This document shows positions 1-9,050 of a stretch of 64,000 nt of DNA, piece after piece; positions within the stretch are counted from its first letter, which is position 1, and each line of letters starts with the position of its first letter. A program made the translations under genes and the position numbers. The stretch lies in NCBI RefSeq assembly GCF_002896855.1, contig NZ_CP021850.1, positions 1,451,665 to 1,515,664 on the forward strand, written 5' to 3'. Under the pieces are notes generated by a model, which saw nothing but the letters and a program-made list of their open reading frames with translations, was not told the DNA's origin and did not search any database. This DNA comes from Clostridium thermosuccinogenes (GTDB taxonomy: Bacteria > Bacillota > Clostridia > Acetivibrionales > DSM-5807).

Positions 1-963
1 TTTGCCAGATTTGATATTTTCCAGTAAGTCATTTAGTCTACTTTCATTGAAAGAATAGGGGAGGCTGTTATCTGTATTATAAACATTTATACTTCCGGTA
101 ATAAAGCACCTTTTTTGTGCAATAACAGCCTTTTGAAAGGAATTATAAATATTATCCCTGCCCTGAACTTCGCATCCGATACCGATTAGCACTGTTTTTA
201 TATCGGGACGGAATGCTTTAATATCCGACTGCAGCTTTTGCATAAGGGATATAAAAAACTCCTTATTAAAAGTGCTGTCTGTTTTAAAGTGGATTATTAT
301 ATATTCCTCATCTTTTAGAGCTGTAAGGCATCTTTCATTTGTAGAATGTGTGACATTATTGATGTTTTGTTCAATATAATCTCTTATCTGTTCCAAGTTT
401 TTTTCTATTCCGTCTTTTGCAGACTGTAACCAAATTAGCGATGAAATGTAAGTACTGCATTCCGGGAGTTCGAACTCCGTAATGTGAGTACTTACAAAGG
501 TGCTTTTGCCAGCAGGTGCTTTCTCTGTAAGCATCATACAAAGCTTTTGCTTTATGAGCGGTAAGCTAAACAGCATTTTTTCTCTTGCCATTATACATTC
601 TGAGGCAGCTTCTCTAAGAGCATCAGTTATTTCCTCAATATTAACCGGTTTTTCAACATAATTGACTGCTTTGAGTCTAATGGCCGACTTAAGATATTCC
701 TTGTCTGAGTATCCGCTTAAAAATATAAATCTGCATTCGGGCAACCGTCTCTGTAAATTCTCGGCTAATTCGATACCATTCATTTTAGGCATCTTTATAT
801 CACTCAAAACCATGTCAGGTTTGAAATCTGAGGCTATTTTGAGTGCGCTTAGACCATCATCGGCTTCTCTTACTTCTGCTATACCAAGAGAAGACCAAGG
901 AAGGAAATTTACCAATATATCCCTGGTAGTTTTCTCATCATCAACCACTAAAGCTTTCAGCAA
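1..963 (-). CDS. Response regulator, REC domain, C-terminus beyond window
   Basis: Reading on the minus strand from a TTG at 963 (ribosome binding site AAAGGAGTG just upstream), the frame stays open for 321 codons to the window edge. The first 120 residues are a receiver domain: an acidic pocket in ALVVDDEK, the phosphoacceptor aspartate in MVLSDIKMPKMNG, and a conserved lysine in NYVEKPV. The part after it resembles the linker of YesN-type regulators; the expected AraC-type DNA-binding domain would lie beyond position 1. It probably acts as a cytoplasmic transcription regulator phosphorylated by a histidine kinase outside the window. The REC assignment is clear from motifs; the YesN subclass is inferred. 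Confidence 0.85.
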   Translation of the reverse strand, partial: MLKALVVDDEKTTRDILVNFLPWSSLGIAEVREADDGLSALKIASDFKPDMVLSDIKMPKMNGIELAENLQRRLPECRFIFLSGYSDKEYLKSAIRLKAVNYVEKPVNIEEITDALREAASECIMAREKMLFSLPLIKQKLCMMLTEKAPAGKSTFVSTHITEFELPECSTYISSLIWLQSAKDGIEKNLEQIRDYIEQNINNVTHSTNERCLTALKDEEYIIIHFKTDSTFNKEFFISLMQKLQSDIKAFRPDIKTVLIGIGCEVQGRDNIYNSFQKAVIAQKRCFITGSINVYNTDNSLPYSFNESRLNDLLENIKSGK

Positions 964-1169
964 GTCAGGTTCACTCCTTTAGCAATCATATGCACAATGG
1001 GAAAACAGAGAATAGCTTTACAAATGATTATAACACATGTTGATGTTATTTTAAATATGGTGGCTGATAAAGTTTCCCAGTAAAAATATGACCCACTTCC
1101 TGTCAAAAACTCCTTTTGAGAGTTTTTAAGAATGCCTTTTCAGCAGTGCAAGGTGATGAAAATTGGGTG

Positions 1170-1637
1170 TCAACTAACAGCCTTTTCTGCTTGCTGTTTA
1201 TATACCTGCCGGATAATGTCTTCAATATTTGCTTCCTCCAAGGTTAAATCCTTAATAGGATATTTTTTGGATATATCGGTGATGAGCTCGTGAACCGATA
1301 TGGATTCTTTTTCAAACTCAAAGCAGATGTGGTTTCCGTTCTGGTACACAATTCTGGCTTTTTCATGATGAATGTCCCGGGGAGCGTTATAAAATTCCAC
1401 TATGAGCCTTCTAACCGGTGCTATCTTTTTTATGATGGAATCCAACGAACCGTCTTCAACGATTACACCCTTGTTTATCACAATGATTCTTTCACAAAGC
1501 TCCTGAATATCCACCAGGTCGTGGGTTGTCAATATGATGGTGGTCTTGCTGCTTTGGTTTATATCCCTGATAAACTTGCGGATGGAATGCTTTCCATCCA
1601 CATCCAGACCGATGGTGGGAAAGCAAATCCCATATCT
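1170..1637 (-). pseudogene. ABC-2 exporter ATPase, C-terminal fragment
   Basis: The fragment starts abruptly at PTIGLDV, the end of the Walker B/D-loop region, and continues through the H-loop (ILTTHDLVDIQELC) to a normal C-terminal domain ending KAVS. Walker A, the signature motif and the Walker B acidic residues are missing, so it cannot hydrolyse ATP. It lies in the same frame as the permease fragment directly upstream, separated by a single TAA at 1638-1640. That arrangement points to a deletion joining the middle of the permease to the last third of the ATPase. Confidence 0.8.
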
Positions 1638-2222
1638 TTATTTAGAAATTCTGCTGCCGGATAGGAAATTTACTATATAATCCCTAATTTCTCCCAGTAG
1701 GCCTAAATCTATAACCCAAAAATATAAGAGCCCAAAAATTGCCGACAGCAGCCATATAATCAAAAACCCAAGGGCCACGCTGACTAAAAATAGTATAAAG
1801 TTTATTATTGATGCAGGCATCAGACTTTTTATGAAAATGCTGTAAATGAGCAATAAAGGCAAAAACCTTTGCACAAGGTTTACGACAATTAGACCTAAGT
1901 CGTCAGCTAAATACATGGCAAACACATTGATGGGCTTTATGTAATCAACTGCCACATTCCCCATCCTGATCCGCCCGCGCAGGGTTCCTTCTATACTATG
2001 CACGTAAACATTGTTAAGAAAGGCTATTAAAATTGTAAAGGTAAGCATCTGTTCGTAGGTAACGTCCGAAACAGCAGCTTTATCGCTATACAGGGTTTTC
2101 CATAGCAATAAGTTCAGCGAAATAAATATAATCTGTTTTGGTATAGCAAAAATCAGCTCAAAACGATATGTCAGTGAAGTCAATATTCTTATTTTAATCA
2201 GGTATAAGTATGCTGCTACCAA
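1638..2222 (-). pseudogene. ABC-2 family permease, truncated at the C-terminus
   Basis: This 194-residue protein has about five hydrophobic segments and the pattern of ABC-2 permeases of roughly 260 residues found with drug or lipid export ATPases. It stops at NFLSGSRISK, which in relatives is the middle of the family (normally followed by a proline-rich loop and another two helices). The stop falls exactly at the deletion junction with the ATPase fragment. No clear ribosome binding site lies before the ATG at 2222. It is probably non-functional; the substrate is unknown. Confidence 0.7.
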
Positions 2223-2720
2223 GCTTAGTCACTTTCTTTGCATAGAAATAGATTAATCAATAATGTCATATGTGGCATAAGTTTATGAACGAGATAAGGA
2301 AATATCCTGATTGGCATGCTGATTTAATAATACTAGCACAGATTCTCATGGTTTCCAAGATGAACTTACATTATATCTAATTTTTACCATATTATAATTA
2401 CAAATGTATCATCATTAAGGCTAATCACTATGCGGGTAATAAGAGTAATTATAGCAGCAATTAGCTTATTTACAGCATAACGCGAAGATGAGAAGTGATT
2501 TTATATTGAAATATGAGAATGACTGATTTATAATTATATAGGTTTTTGTGGCAGGAGGTGCGCAGGAATGTATTGCTTTGCCGGAGCAAAAGCAAATATT
2601 GCAGGTATTATACCAATAATATATGTTACAAGGGATAAGCATGTACCTTTTCAATTAAATAGTATTCCGGAGAAGACACATTCTTGCTGTTAACATATTC
2701 TGTATCGTTGTATATGAAGT
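2223..2720. other. Intergenic stretch without a recognisable gene
   Basis: AT-rich DNA between divergently placed genes. I see no coding pattern, no tRNA-like fold and no mobile-element ends. It probably holds the promoter of the MFS gene. Confidence 0.5.
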
Positions 2721-2750
2721 GACAGTGGTTATGTGCCTCTGTCATTTTTT
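2721..2750 (+). terminator. Attenuator-type terminator before the MFS gene
   Basis: An 8-base stem with one mismatch (GACAGTGG at 2721-2728 against CCTCTGTC at 2736-2743, 7-base loop) is followed at once by A and a run of seven T. It lies inside the leader, only about 40 bases before the MFS start, so it would end transcription early unless opened. A short leader reading frame overlaps the right arm of the stem. This is the layout of translation-controlled attenuators before Firmicutes resistance genes; the control itself is inferred. Confidence 0.6.
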
Positions 2751-2772
2751 TGTGTCGTTCTCCCTTGGATAA
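2731..2772 (+). CDS. Putative leader peptide of the MFS gene
   Basis: ATG at 2731 opens a 13-codon frame, MCLCHFFVSFSLG, ending in TAA 11 bases before the likely MFS start. It begins in the loop of the terminator hairpin and runs over its right arm and T-tract. A ribosome stalled by an antibiotic on this frame could change the fold. No strong ribosome binding site is visible, so expression is uncertain. Confidence 0.35.
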   Translation: MCLCHFFVSFSLG

Positions 2773-2783
2773 TAAATGAAAGG

Positions 2784-4034
2784 ATGGATGAATCGCAATT
2801 TATGAAAACAGACATTAAACATAAGGGGAACACCCTTTTCAATAAAAAAATTTTACTATTTTTACTAAGTCAGAACATATCATTATTCGGCTCCTCTGTT
2901 GTGGGTTTTGCCATTATATGGTATATTACCCTGAAGACTTCATCCGGGCTATGGCTGATGTTGTCCACTATCTGCTCCATGCTGCCGCAAGTGGTGATAT
3001 CCCTTTGGGGCGGTGTTTGGGCAGACAGGTATAACCGCAAGTATCTGATCATGCTTTCGGACGCATTTATAGCCATAGCAACCCTTGGCCTGGCTATTTC
3101 GTTCTGGGCCGGATTTCAGCGCATGGAACTTCTGCTTGCGGTTTCAGTAGTGCGTTCAATTGGTTCCGGTATTCAAGCTCCTGCCGTGAATGCTATTTAT
3201 CCGCAGATTGTACCTCAGGAGGGATTAACAAAGATACAGGGCATAAACCAGACATTGAGCTCTGTTTTAATGCTTCTTGCTCCTGCTGTGGGAGGTGCCA
3301 TGCTTGGCACGATGGATATTGCGTGGACTTTTATGCTGGATGTAGTTACAGCAGCACTTGCTGTCCTGATTATCAGCTTTATCAAGGTGGAAAGAATCGA
3401 ACGGACCGACGAATCCACATCTGTATTTGTTGAGCTTAAGCAGGGCATCCAATATACATTCCGCCACCCATTATTACGGGGAATCGTTATCTGCTATGCA
3501 TGCTCTTTCTTCTTGATTACTCCTGCGGCGGTACTAACTCCCCTTCTGGTGGAAAGAAGCTTCGGCAATGATGTATGGAGGCTGACTGCAAATGAGATGG
3601 TTTGGACAGTCGGCTCCCTGGTTGGAGGCATGTTTGTTGCGCTGTATGGCAGCTTTAAAGACAAGGTCCGTACTACTGCCATGTGTCTTGTGGCTTTTGG
3701 CATAACTTTTGGACTGTTGGGTATGGCAGGAAATTTTGTGCTATATCTGATTATCATGGGGACTTCAGGCTTCTTTATGCCGATTATCGCCACAGCACAG
3801 ACAGTGTTAATCCAGGAAAACACCGAGCCAACCATGATGGGACGGGTCTTTTCCATAATACAGATTATCGGAGCCAGTGCTATGCCGGTAGCCATTTTAC
3901 TTTTTGGACCATTGGCTGATGTTGTGTCGGTAGAGATCATATTGATTATAACCGGAGTTCTTTTGGCACTGGTGGGGATTGCGTATGAGCGCAGCAATAA
4001 AAAGACATCTGCGCTGCAAAAGGATATGCAATAG
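2784..4034 (+). CDS. MFS transporter, Mef-like drug efflux family
   Basis: A 416-residue polytopic membrane protein with twelve predicted helices. The N-terminal half carries the order typical of the DHA3/Mef-type antiporters: an opening helix with SQNISLFGSSVVGFA, then the loop motif GGVWADRYNRK between helices 2 and 3. It should use the proton gradient to export a small hydrophobic compound, possibly a macrolide, but the substrate cannot be read from sequence. I chose the ATG at 2784, preceded by GAAAGG; an ATG at 2802 is an alternative, and a GTG at 2733 also opens the same frame but sits inside the terminator. Control by the upstream attenuator is likely. Confidence 0.85.
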   Translation: MDESQFMKTDIKHKGNTLFNKKILLFLLSQNISLFGSSVVGFAIIWYITLKTSSGLWLMLSTICSMLPQVVISLWGGVWADRYNRKYLIMLSDAFIAIATLGLAISFWAGFQRMELLLAVSVVRSIGSGIQAPAVNAIYPQIVPQEGLTKIQGINQTLSSVLMLLAPAVGGAMLGTMDIAWTFMLDVVTAALAVLIISFIKVERIERTDESTSVFVELKQGIQYTFRHPLLRGIVICYACSFFLITPAAVLTPLLVERSFGNDVWRLTANEMVWTVGSLVGGMFVALYGSFKDKVRTTAMCLVAFGITFGLLGMAGNFVLYLIIMGTSGFFMPIIATAQTVLIQENTEPTMMGRVFSIIQIIGASAMPVAILLFGPLADVVSVEIILIITGVLLALVGIAYERSNKKTSALQKDMQ

Positions 4035-4050
4035 CTAAGGGAGTTTTAGA

Positions 4051-4164
4051 ATGAGTGATTGTGAATTTTACAAATATAAAACAGAGTTTGTTGATTTAAC
4101 TTGGCAGCATGATCTCATCGGCTCCGGTGTACTGGTGAAACTGTGTGAAAGAGAAATGAACTGA
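4051..4164 (+). CDS. Small hypothetical protein, 37 aa
   Basis: ATG at 4051 follows a good ribosome binding site (AAGGGAG, 7 bases upstream) and starts 16 bases after the MFS stop, so it would be co-translated with it. The peptide begins MSDCEFYKYKTEFVDL and ends CEREMN. I recognise no family. It may be a real micro-protein or the start of a gene whose remainder is gone. Confidence 0.4.
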   Translation: MSDCEFYKYKTEFVDLTWQHDLIGSGVLVKLCEREMN

Positions 4165-4391
4165 TAGAAATATACCACATATACATTATTACAAAGTTGT
4201 GCGTGAAAGGTATCTTTCAAAATAAGGTAATAATTAGCAATTTGTTACTTAGATGTAATTAGATTGTAACAAACACATGATATAGTATTTTTAATAAAAT
4301 AAATTATATATTGCTATCGAAAAAGCATGTAAATCCAATACTTTCATAGTAAAAGGTGAATTAAAGTCATTTATATCAGTGGAGGCTATAA

Positions 4392-4574
4392 ATGAAAGAT
4401 ATCAAAATTATGTTATTTGGTATTGCTCTTATTCTGTTTGGAATTGCTTTAAAAGCAATGTTTATTGAGTATATAGAATCAGGTTTTCTATTATTTATGG
4501 AAAGAGTAATACCATTTATAGGTATTATCGTAACGGCAGTTGGTTTACTTACAACAGATTATGACAGAAAATAG
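4392..4574 (+). CDS. Two-helix membrane micro-protein, copy 1
   Basis: Sixty residues: a short basic start, helix IMLFGIALILFGIALKAMF, a linker EYIESGF, a second helix around VIPFIGIIVTAVGLL and a charged tail TDYDRK. A GTGGAGG ribosome binding site precedes the ATG. A closely related copy stands at 24695-24877, with the same untranslated sequence TTTATATCAGTGGAGG before it. A strong bidirectional hairpin follows. Function is unknown; the retained residues and leader argue that it is a real gene. Confidence 0.7.
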   Translation: MKDIKIMLFGIALILFGIALKAMFIEYIESGFLLFMERVIPFIGIIVTAVGLLTTDYDRK

Positions 4575-4582
4575 GTTATTTC

Positions 4583-4634
4583 AAATAAGTGTTAACATGA
4601 AAATAAAAGTGTTATTTCGTGTTGACACTTATTT
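4583..4634. terminator. Bidirectional hairpin terminator
   Basis: A long inverted repeat with arms beginning AAATAAGTGT and ending ACACTTATTT pairs over about 20 bases with few mismatches and has T/A-rich flanks on both sides. It should end the micro-protein transcript. Confidence 0.75.
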
Positions 4635-4700
4635 ATTTATGTAAGTTACTTCGTTTCACGCAATATTATTACAGTAACATTGTAACTGGAGGATATGTAA

Positions 4701-5015
4701 ATGAAAACCAGAATAGTTATTGTAATTTTACTTCTCTATTTGTCATTGTCGGTAGGTTGCAGTCGAACATACATCGATTCAATGCTTAGCGACCAAAGCA
4801 CAGATGGATATGTTTTATTTCATGAAAGCAATAGTACTGACAGTGAAGTTATTATTGAAAAAAAACTAAATATTGATACTCAAAGCAGAGAAACTGATAA
4901 GCAAGTGCCAAAGGAAGACGATGAAAGCTCAACATCCAGGAAATATGTATATTATGAAGACACAATACAGACTTTGCTGGGCTATAAGCATTACAGCGGC
5001 AATGGTCCTTTGTAA
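4701..5015 (+). pseudogene. Lipoprotein gene truncated by IS66
   Basis: The frame begins with a lipoprotein signal peptide (hydrophobic core IVIVILLLYLSLSVGC, cysteine at residue 20 as the lipidation site) after a TGGAGGATATG ribosome binding site. A polar, acidic, low-complexity stretch follows. The reading frame runs into the IS66 terminal repeat at 5012 and stops at GPL. The remainder is not on the other side of the element, which instead adjoins a recombinase gene, so the downstream part has been lost or moved. Function unknown. Confidence 0.7.
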
Positions 5016-5061
5016 GCGTCAAATAGCCCCCACCTTTGATTTAGCAGGGGCATAATATATA

Positions 5062-6633
5062 TTATTTATTGGGCACTTTGCAATGACCCGGAAGATTTGC
5101 TGACCATGGCAACAAGGTGTCTAATGCATGTTGATCCTTGATATTTATATTCGGTAGACGTTCAAAGAGATAAGTAAGATATTCAAACGGGTTCAACCCA
5201 TTCTCTTTTGCCGTCTCCACAATACTGTAAATTGTTGCGCTGGCATTGGCTCCTTTAGGCGTGTTGCTAAACAGCCAATTCTTCCTCCCGATTACAAAAG
5301 GCTTTATCGACCGTTCACTTCGGTTGTTATCAATCTCTAGCCTGCCGTCCAGCATAAAGGCCTCCAGCTTGTCCCACTGGTTCCGGCAGTATTGGATTGC
5401 TTTTCCTAATGAACTTTTGGGAGTTACTCTTGGACTCCAGTATTTGAGCCATTCCTTGAATTTATCAAGCACTGGTCGGCTGTGTTTCAATCGGCCCTCA
5501 TATCTTTCTTCCGGTGTAACATCATGAAGCATTTTTTCTATCTCAAACAAGTTATTGCAAAATGCCAAACCTTCTTCTGTTACTGTGGGCTTGTCATCTT
5601 TTTTTGGAGGCATGGCTTTTAAGGCGTCGACAAAATAACGCCTTGCATGTGCCCAGCAACCAACCTGGATGATTCCGGGCATGCCACTATAACCATCATA
5701 CCCATCCGTATGAAGGTAACCTTTGAATCCTTCAAGAAATTTTTTAGGATGTTTGCCAGCCCTGGTAGTTTGGTAGTCATAAAGAATAATCGGAGGCCCT
5801 TCCCGGCCGGTCCGGTATAGCCACATGTAGGAGGTTGAATCTGCGGCTCGCCCGGGTTCCTTGAGTACTTGGAGGGTAGTATCATCGGAATGGAGGATGT
5901 CCCTTTGCTGCAAGTGTTCCCGCATTCGTTCATATATCGGCCGCAGCCACCTGTCGGAGCTTTGTATCATCCAGTTCGCCATGGTTTGCCTGGATATTTC
6001 AATCCCCATCCTCTCCCAGTCCTGCTCTTGACGATAAAGAGGAAGCCCTTTTACAAATTTCTCCGTCATTACATGAGCTATGGCGGATGCCGAAGCCAGG
6101 CTTCCAGGAAGTGCCGGCTTTGGCATTGGGGCTGTTACTATCGGTGTAGATATTTCATTCTTCTCGCAATTACGGCAGCCATATACATACTGCACATGTT
6201 CCTTTACACGCACCTGAGCCGGAATAATTTCTATTTCCCGCCTTACTTCCTTGCTCATTTCATGCAGTTTGCCGCCACAGCAATCACAAACCTGCTCTTC
6301 TTCAGGCAAGCGATACTCTATGGTCTCTACAGGAATGTCTTTAAGCATTTCTTCTCTGTGCCCCTGCTTTTTACGACGTTTATATGTAATTTCCTCTAAT
6401 GTTGGTTCGGGAACTGCAGGCTTGGCTTCTGATTCCGCCTCGTTGAAAAGATTTAGCTGTTCAGGGACTTCCGTCTTTTCACTTGAACGCCCAAAAAGCT
6501 TATGCTGATGCAGCCGGAATTGTTCTTCAAACCATTTGAGTTTTGCTTCAAGCTCGGCTTTTTCCTGCTTCAATATTTCAATTTCTGTTTGGAGTTTTTC
6601 TATTGTAACCGTTGATTTCACTGTGTTTTCCAT
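5062..6633 (-). CDS. tnpC: IS66 transposase TnpC
   Basis: A 523-residue IS66-type DDE transposase. Its order is: N-terminal coiled coil (residues 5-45), basic region, a zinc-binding cluster around CDCCGGKLHE and YGCRNCEKN, the DDE core with ILHSDDTTLQVL and LHTDGYDGYS aspartates, and the C-terminal glutamate in IDNNRSERSIKPF. It catalyses strand transfer of the element together with TnpA and TnpB, encoded upstream on the same strand. Length and motifs are complete, so it is probably active. Confidence 0.93.
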   Translation of the reverse strand: MENTVKSTVTIEKLQTEIEILKQEKAELEAKLKWFEEQFRLHQHKLFGRSSEKTEVPEQLNLFNEAESEAKPAVPEPTLEEITYKRRKKQGHREEMLKDIPVETIEYRLPEEEQVCDCCGGKLHEMSKEVRREIEIIPAQVRVKEHVQYVYGCRNCEKNEISTPIVTAPMPKPALPGSLASASAIAHVMTEKFVKGLPLYRQEQDWERMGIEISRQTMANWMIQSSDRWLRPIYERMREHLQQRDILHSDDTTLQVLKEPGRAADSTSYMWLYRTGREGPPIILYDYQTTRAGKHPKKFLEGFKGYLHTDGYDGYSGMPGIIQVGCWAHARRYFVDALKAMPPKKDDKPTVTEEGLAFCNNLFEIEKMLHDVTPEERYEGRLKHSRPVLDKFKEWLKYWSPRVTPKSSLGKAIQYCRNQWDKLEAFMLDGRLEIDNNRSERSIKPFVIGRKNWLFSNTPKGANASATIYSIVETAKENGLNPFEYLTYLFERLPNINIKDQHALDTLLPWSANLPGHCKVPNK

Positions 6634-6710
6634 AATTTTATTATATCATTTTTCTACGGTTTTTTCCAGGAAAATGATAAAAAATATAAATATTTTTGTC
6701 TTGAAAGTAT

Positions 6711-7067
6711 TCATATTACTGCACTTACTGTCACTTTTTTGTGTGCCTGCTTCTGCTCCAAGGATAGTCCATCCAGCAGCCAACCCAGTTCACGGACACC
6801 AACCTTCATTGGAGTGCCGCAACTTTCTTTAGGCCATTGGAATTTGCCTTTTTCAAGCCTCCGGTAATATAGCCAGAAACCATTATGTTCCCATTGGAGG
6901 ATTTTAAGCTTATCACGTTTTTTATTGCAGAACACAAATAGACAAGACGAGAAGGGGTCTAATGCGAAGCTTTGCTGGACGATGGCAGCCAGGCCATCGA
7001 TAGACTTACGCATGTCGGTACTTCCACAGGCAAGGTAGACCTTGTCGGTGCCGGCTATGCTCAGCAT
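6711..7067 (-). CDS. tnpB: IS66 accessory protein TnpB
   Basis: 118 residues with the family hallmark near the start (YLACGSTDMRKSIDGLA) and the central FVFCNKKRDKLKIL segment. It overlaps the end of tnpA by 7 bases, so the two are translationally coupled. TnpB is required for IS66 transposition in studied members; its biochemical role is not settled. Confidence 0.92.
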   Translation of the reverse strand: MLSIAGTDKVYLACGSTDMRKSIDGLAAIVQQSFALDPFSSCLFVFCNKKRDKLKILQWEHNGFWLYYRRLEKGKFQWPKESCGTPMKVGVRELGWLLDGLSLEQKQAHKKVTVSAVI

Positions 7068-7381
7068 AATTCCCTCAGCACCATTAGCACATCCAACAGA
7101 TGCTTCTGGTCAAAGCCTGGTTTGACTTGAACTTCAGCTGGGCCAAATTTGATTTCGATTGATTGGCCTTTGCCTGTATGCTCTTTATGATCTACTTCTA
7201 CCGGAATCCATTTGGGAGATTCTGATTGTATGATTCCGTTTTGTCTTTCTTTTCTCAACCAGTAGCTTAACTGACGAAGACTTATCCCCGCGGATTTGCA
7301 AAATGAAGTTTGCGTCTGTCCGCTGGATTTGTACTCTGCAATTATGGATGCCCATTTTTGATAAAGATCTGCTTTGGTCAT
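7061..7381 (-). CDS. tnpA: IS66 accessory protein TnpA
   Basis: 106 residues beginning MTKADLYQKWASIIAEY with a helix-turn-helix-like region (TSFCKSAGISLRQLSYWLRK) expected to bind the element ends. It is the first gene of the IS operon, preceded by a GGAGGT ribosome binding site, and overlaps tnpB. Confidence 0.92.
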   Translation of the reverse strand: MTKADLYQKWASIIAEYKSSGQTQTSFCKSAGISLRQLSYWLRKERQNGIIQSESPKWIPVEVDHKEHTGKGQSIEIKFGPAEVQVKPGFDQKHLLDVLMVLRELC

Positions 7382-7461
7382 AAAGTTATACCTCCAGTAT
7401 ATTTTCTGGAGAGATTATCTCATAAGCCTGTTTGCATTTAAATGTGGGTATTATTTACCGC

Positions 7462-8784
7462 TTACTTCAATACTATCTCCCTTTTAAATAAGGATTCTTC
7501 AGGGAAACGCGCCTGGCAAAAGCGGTCAAAATCACGTAACAGGGGTTCATACGATACACGCGTATAACCAAGGGATTCCTTGTAGGTAATCATATCATGT
7601 ACGCTGTCCAGAGAAATATATTGTTTTGCAGATTCAATGTCACCATGGCCAAGCACCTGTGAGATTGTTGTAACCGGAATTTCGGCAACAGCCATATTTC
7701 TACCAATAGCGCGTCTGATTGCATGAAAACCCTTTCCATCAAAAGGTTTTCGGATAATTCCGGCTTTCTTTTGATAATCATTGAAAATATCAGCAATATA
7801 TACACCGTTACTCAGATTTTGGTATGGTGCTTTTGTTCGAAGGAAAACATACATAGATTCGGAATTAGGCCTGCCATGAATAATGTAATCTTTAACTGCC
7901 TCACCGACAGCATGTGTAAGTGGTAAAGTTAATACTTTTTACGTTTTCTGCTGTACAATGTGGATTTCACCAGTCTTCCAGTCGATGTCCCTAAGCTTAA
8001 GATTTACAATATCGACAGCACGCAGTCCTGTATGTATTGCTAGAATAATGATGGCAAAATCACGTTTGCCAATGTTTGTGGTTCTGTTAATCTGATTCAG
8101 TATTTTATCTAGTTCATCGTAAGTAATGTAAGGAAATATCTTTGTTTCCCGGACGATGGGTTGGGAAAAAACCTTCTCACAATCAAAGTAAAGTCTCCCG
8201 GTTTTTTGCAGATATATGTGGAAGCTCTTGATGTACCCTCTCACATTTGACAGACTTCCGTATTTTAAATGATGCGAACAGCTTATCAGAAACAGTTGTA
8301 TATCCTTGATGCTGATGTTTACAAGATCGTCATGCCCTTGTGCCTCCAAAAAAGCTAAATATTTTCGGATAGCCCAGGTGACATCTCCTTTGGTGTTTGC
8401 ATGATATGAAGTCGAGGAAAGGAATTGTTCCAGAAGCTCTTCAAAATAGTCATTTAACTTGAATTTAGAGCCTCTTAACCTACAGGTCCACTGAATCTTA
8501 CCAGTGGTGTAAAACTCACTCATGCGGTCTGCTGCCTTCAGTAGAGTACAATACCGGTCACGCTTGATTTCACCGTTTCTGAACTTCTCTTCGACCATAG
8601 AAATATAATCTGCCATAATCTCTGCGCTATATTGAGTTGCTCTGCGGCTGTGATAATATTTGCTGATGGACAAGTACAAATTATGATGGTACCTCCAGAT
8701 ACTGTGCTCTGTCAAACCGAAATTCCTTAATGCATCCATTATTTGAGGGATCATCTGATTAATATCTGTTGTTTCCATGTTCAT
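7462..8784 (-). pseudogene. Tyrosine recombinase with one in-frame stop
   Basis: Starting at ATG 8784 (AGGAGTGG upstream), the frame encodes a phage-integrase-type recombinase. An N-terminal SAM-like core-binding region is followed by a catalytic domain with the first arginine in HTGLRAVDIVNL, then FHAIRR, then LGHGD and a tyrosine in KQYISLD: the full R-H-R-H-Y set. One TAA at 7939-7941 breaks it after IVQQKT; reading resumes in the same frame with KVLTLPLTHAVGEA. The 3' end abuts IS66, whose first base completes the last sense codon. A sequencing error, a nonsense mutation or stop readthrough would all explain it. Confidence 0.85.
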
Positions 8785-8880
8785 AAATACCACTCCTAAG
8801 AAATAGAGTCAGAATTGCTATTTGCCATTCTGCCATTTCCATTATGGGTATTTCATGAACCAGATAAACACTTTTTGGAA

Positions 8881-9050
8881 GTTATCCCGACTTTTAATTT
8901 GATAACATAAATTTAATTGCCTTGGAACACCCGCTACGTGTATGAAATTATCCCGACTTCTGAAAATGCACTTTTACTGAAAATCTTATTGTTACACGTG
9001 TTGCAGAGATTTTATTTTTGTTTTCGGTATAATTCTTTTTTCGGGATAAC
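8881..9050. repeat. Repeated GTTATCCCGA motifs upstream of the recombinase
   Basis: TTATCCCGACTT occurs twice in direct orientation (8882-8893 and 8948-8959), and the 10-base core GTTATCCCGA recurs inverted at 9041-9050. They lie in the non-coding DNA just before the recombinase gene. Such a set could be recombinase binding or exchange sites; this is inference. The remaining bases of 8794-9598 hold nothing else I recognise. Confidence 0.4.

Larger units (their letters stand above)
5012..7465 (-). mobile_element. IS66-family element, copy 1
   Basis: 2454 bp bounded by inverted repeats starting GTAAGCG at each end (5012 inward; 7465 inward on the other strand). It carries tnpA, tnpB and tnpC on the minus strand. 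The encoded proteins match those of the copy at 34807-37260 residue for residue, so transposition or duplication was recent. The expected 8-bp target duplication is absent (GGTCCTTT left, TTCAATAC right), which indicates a rearrangement after insertion. Confidence 0.93.

Noticed and set aside
662-982. Plus-strand frame of 106 codons
   Set aside because: Antisense shadow of the response regulator, whose minus-strand frame carries clear receiver motifs.
1060-1130. Possible insertion-sequence end near GTTTCCCAG
   Set aside because: No matching partner repeat or transposase fragment found nearby.
2466-2654. Minus-strand 62-codon frame in the gap before the MFS gene
   Set aside because: No ribosome binding site and low-complexity composition; no family resemblance.
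3494-3997. Minus-strand 167-codon frame
   Set aside because: Shadow of the MFS transporter gene.
5869-6399. 176-codon frame antisense to IS66 tnpC (and its mirror at 35873-36403)
   Set aside because: Opposite a confirmed transposase gene; odd composition.
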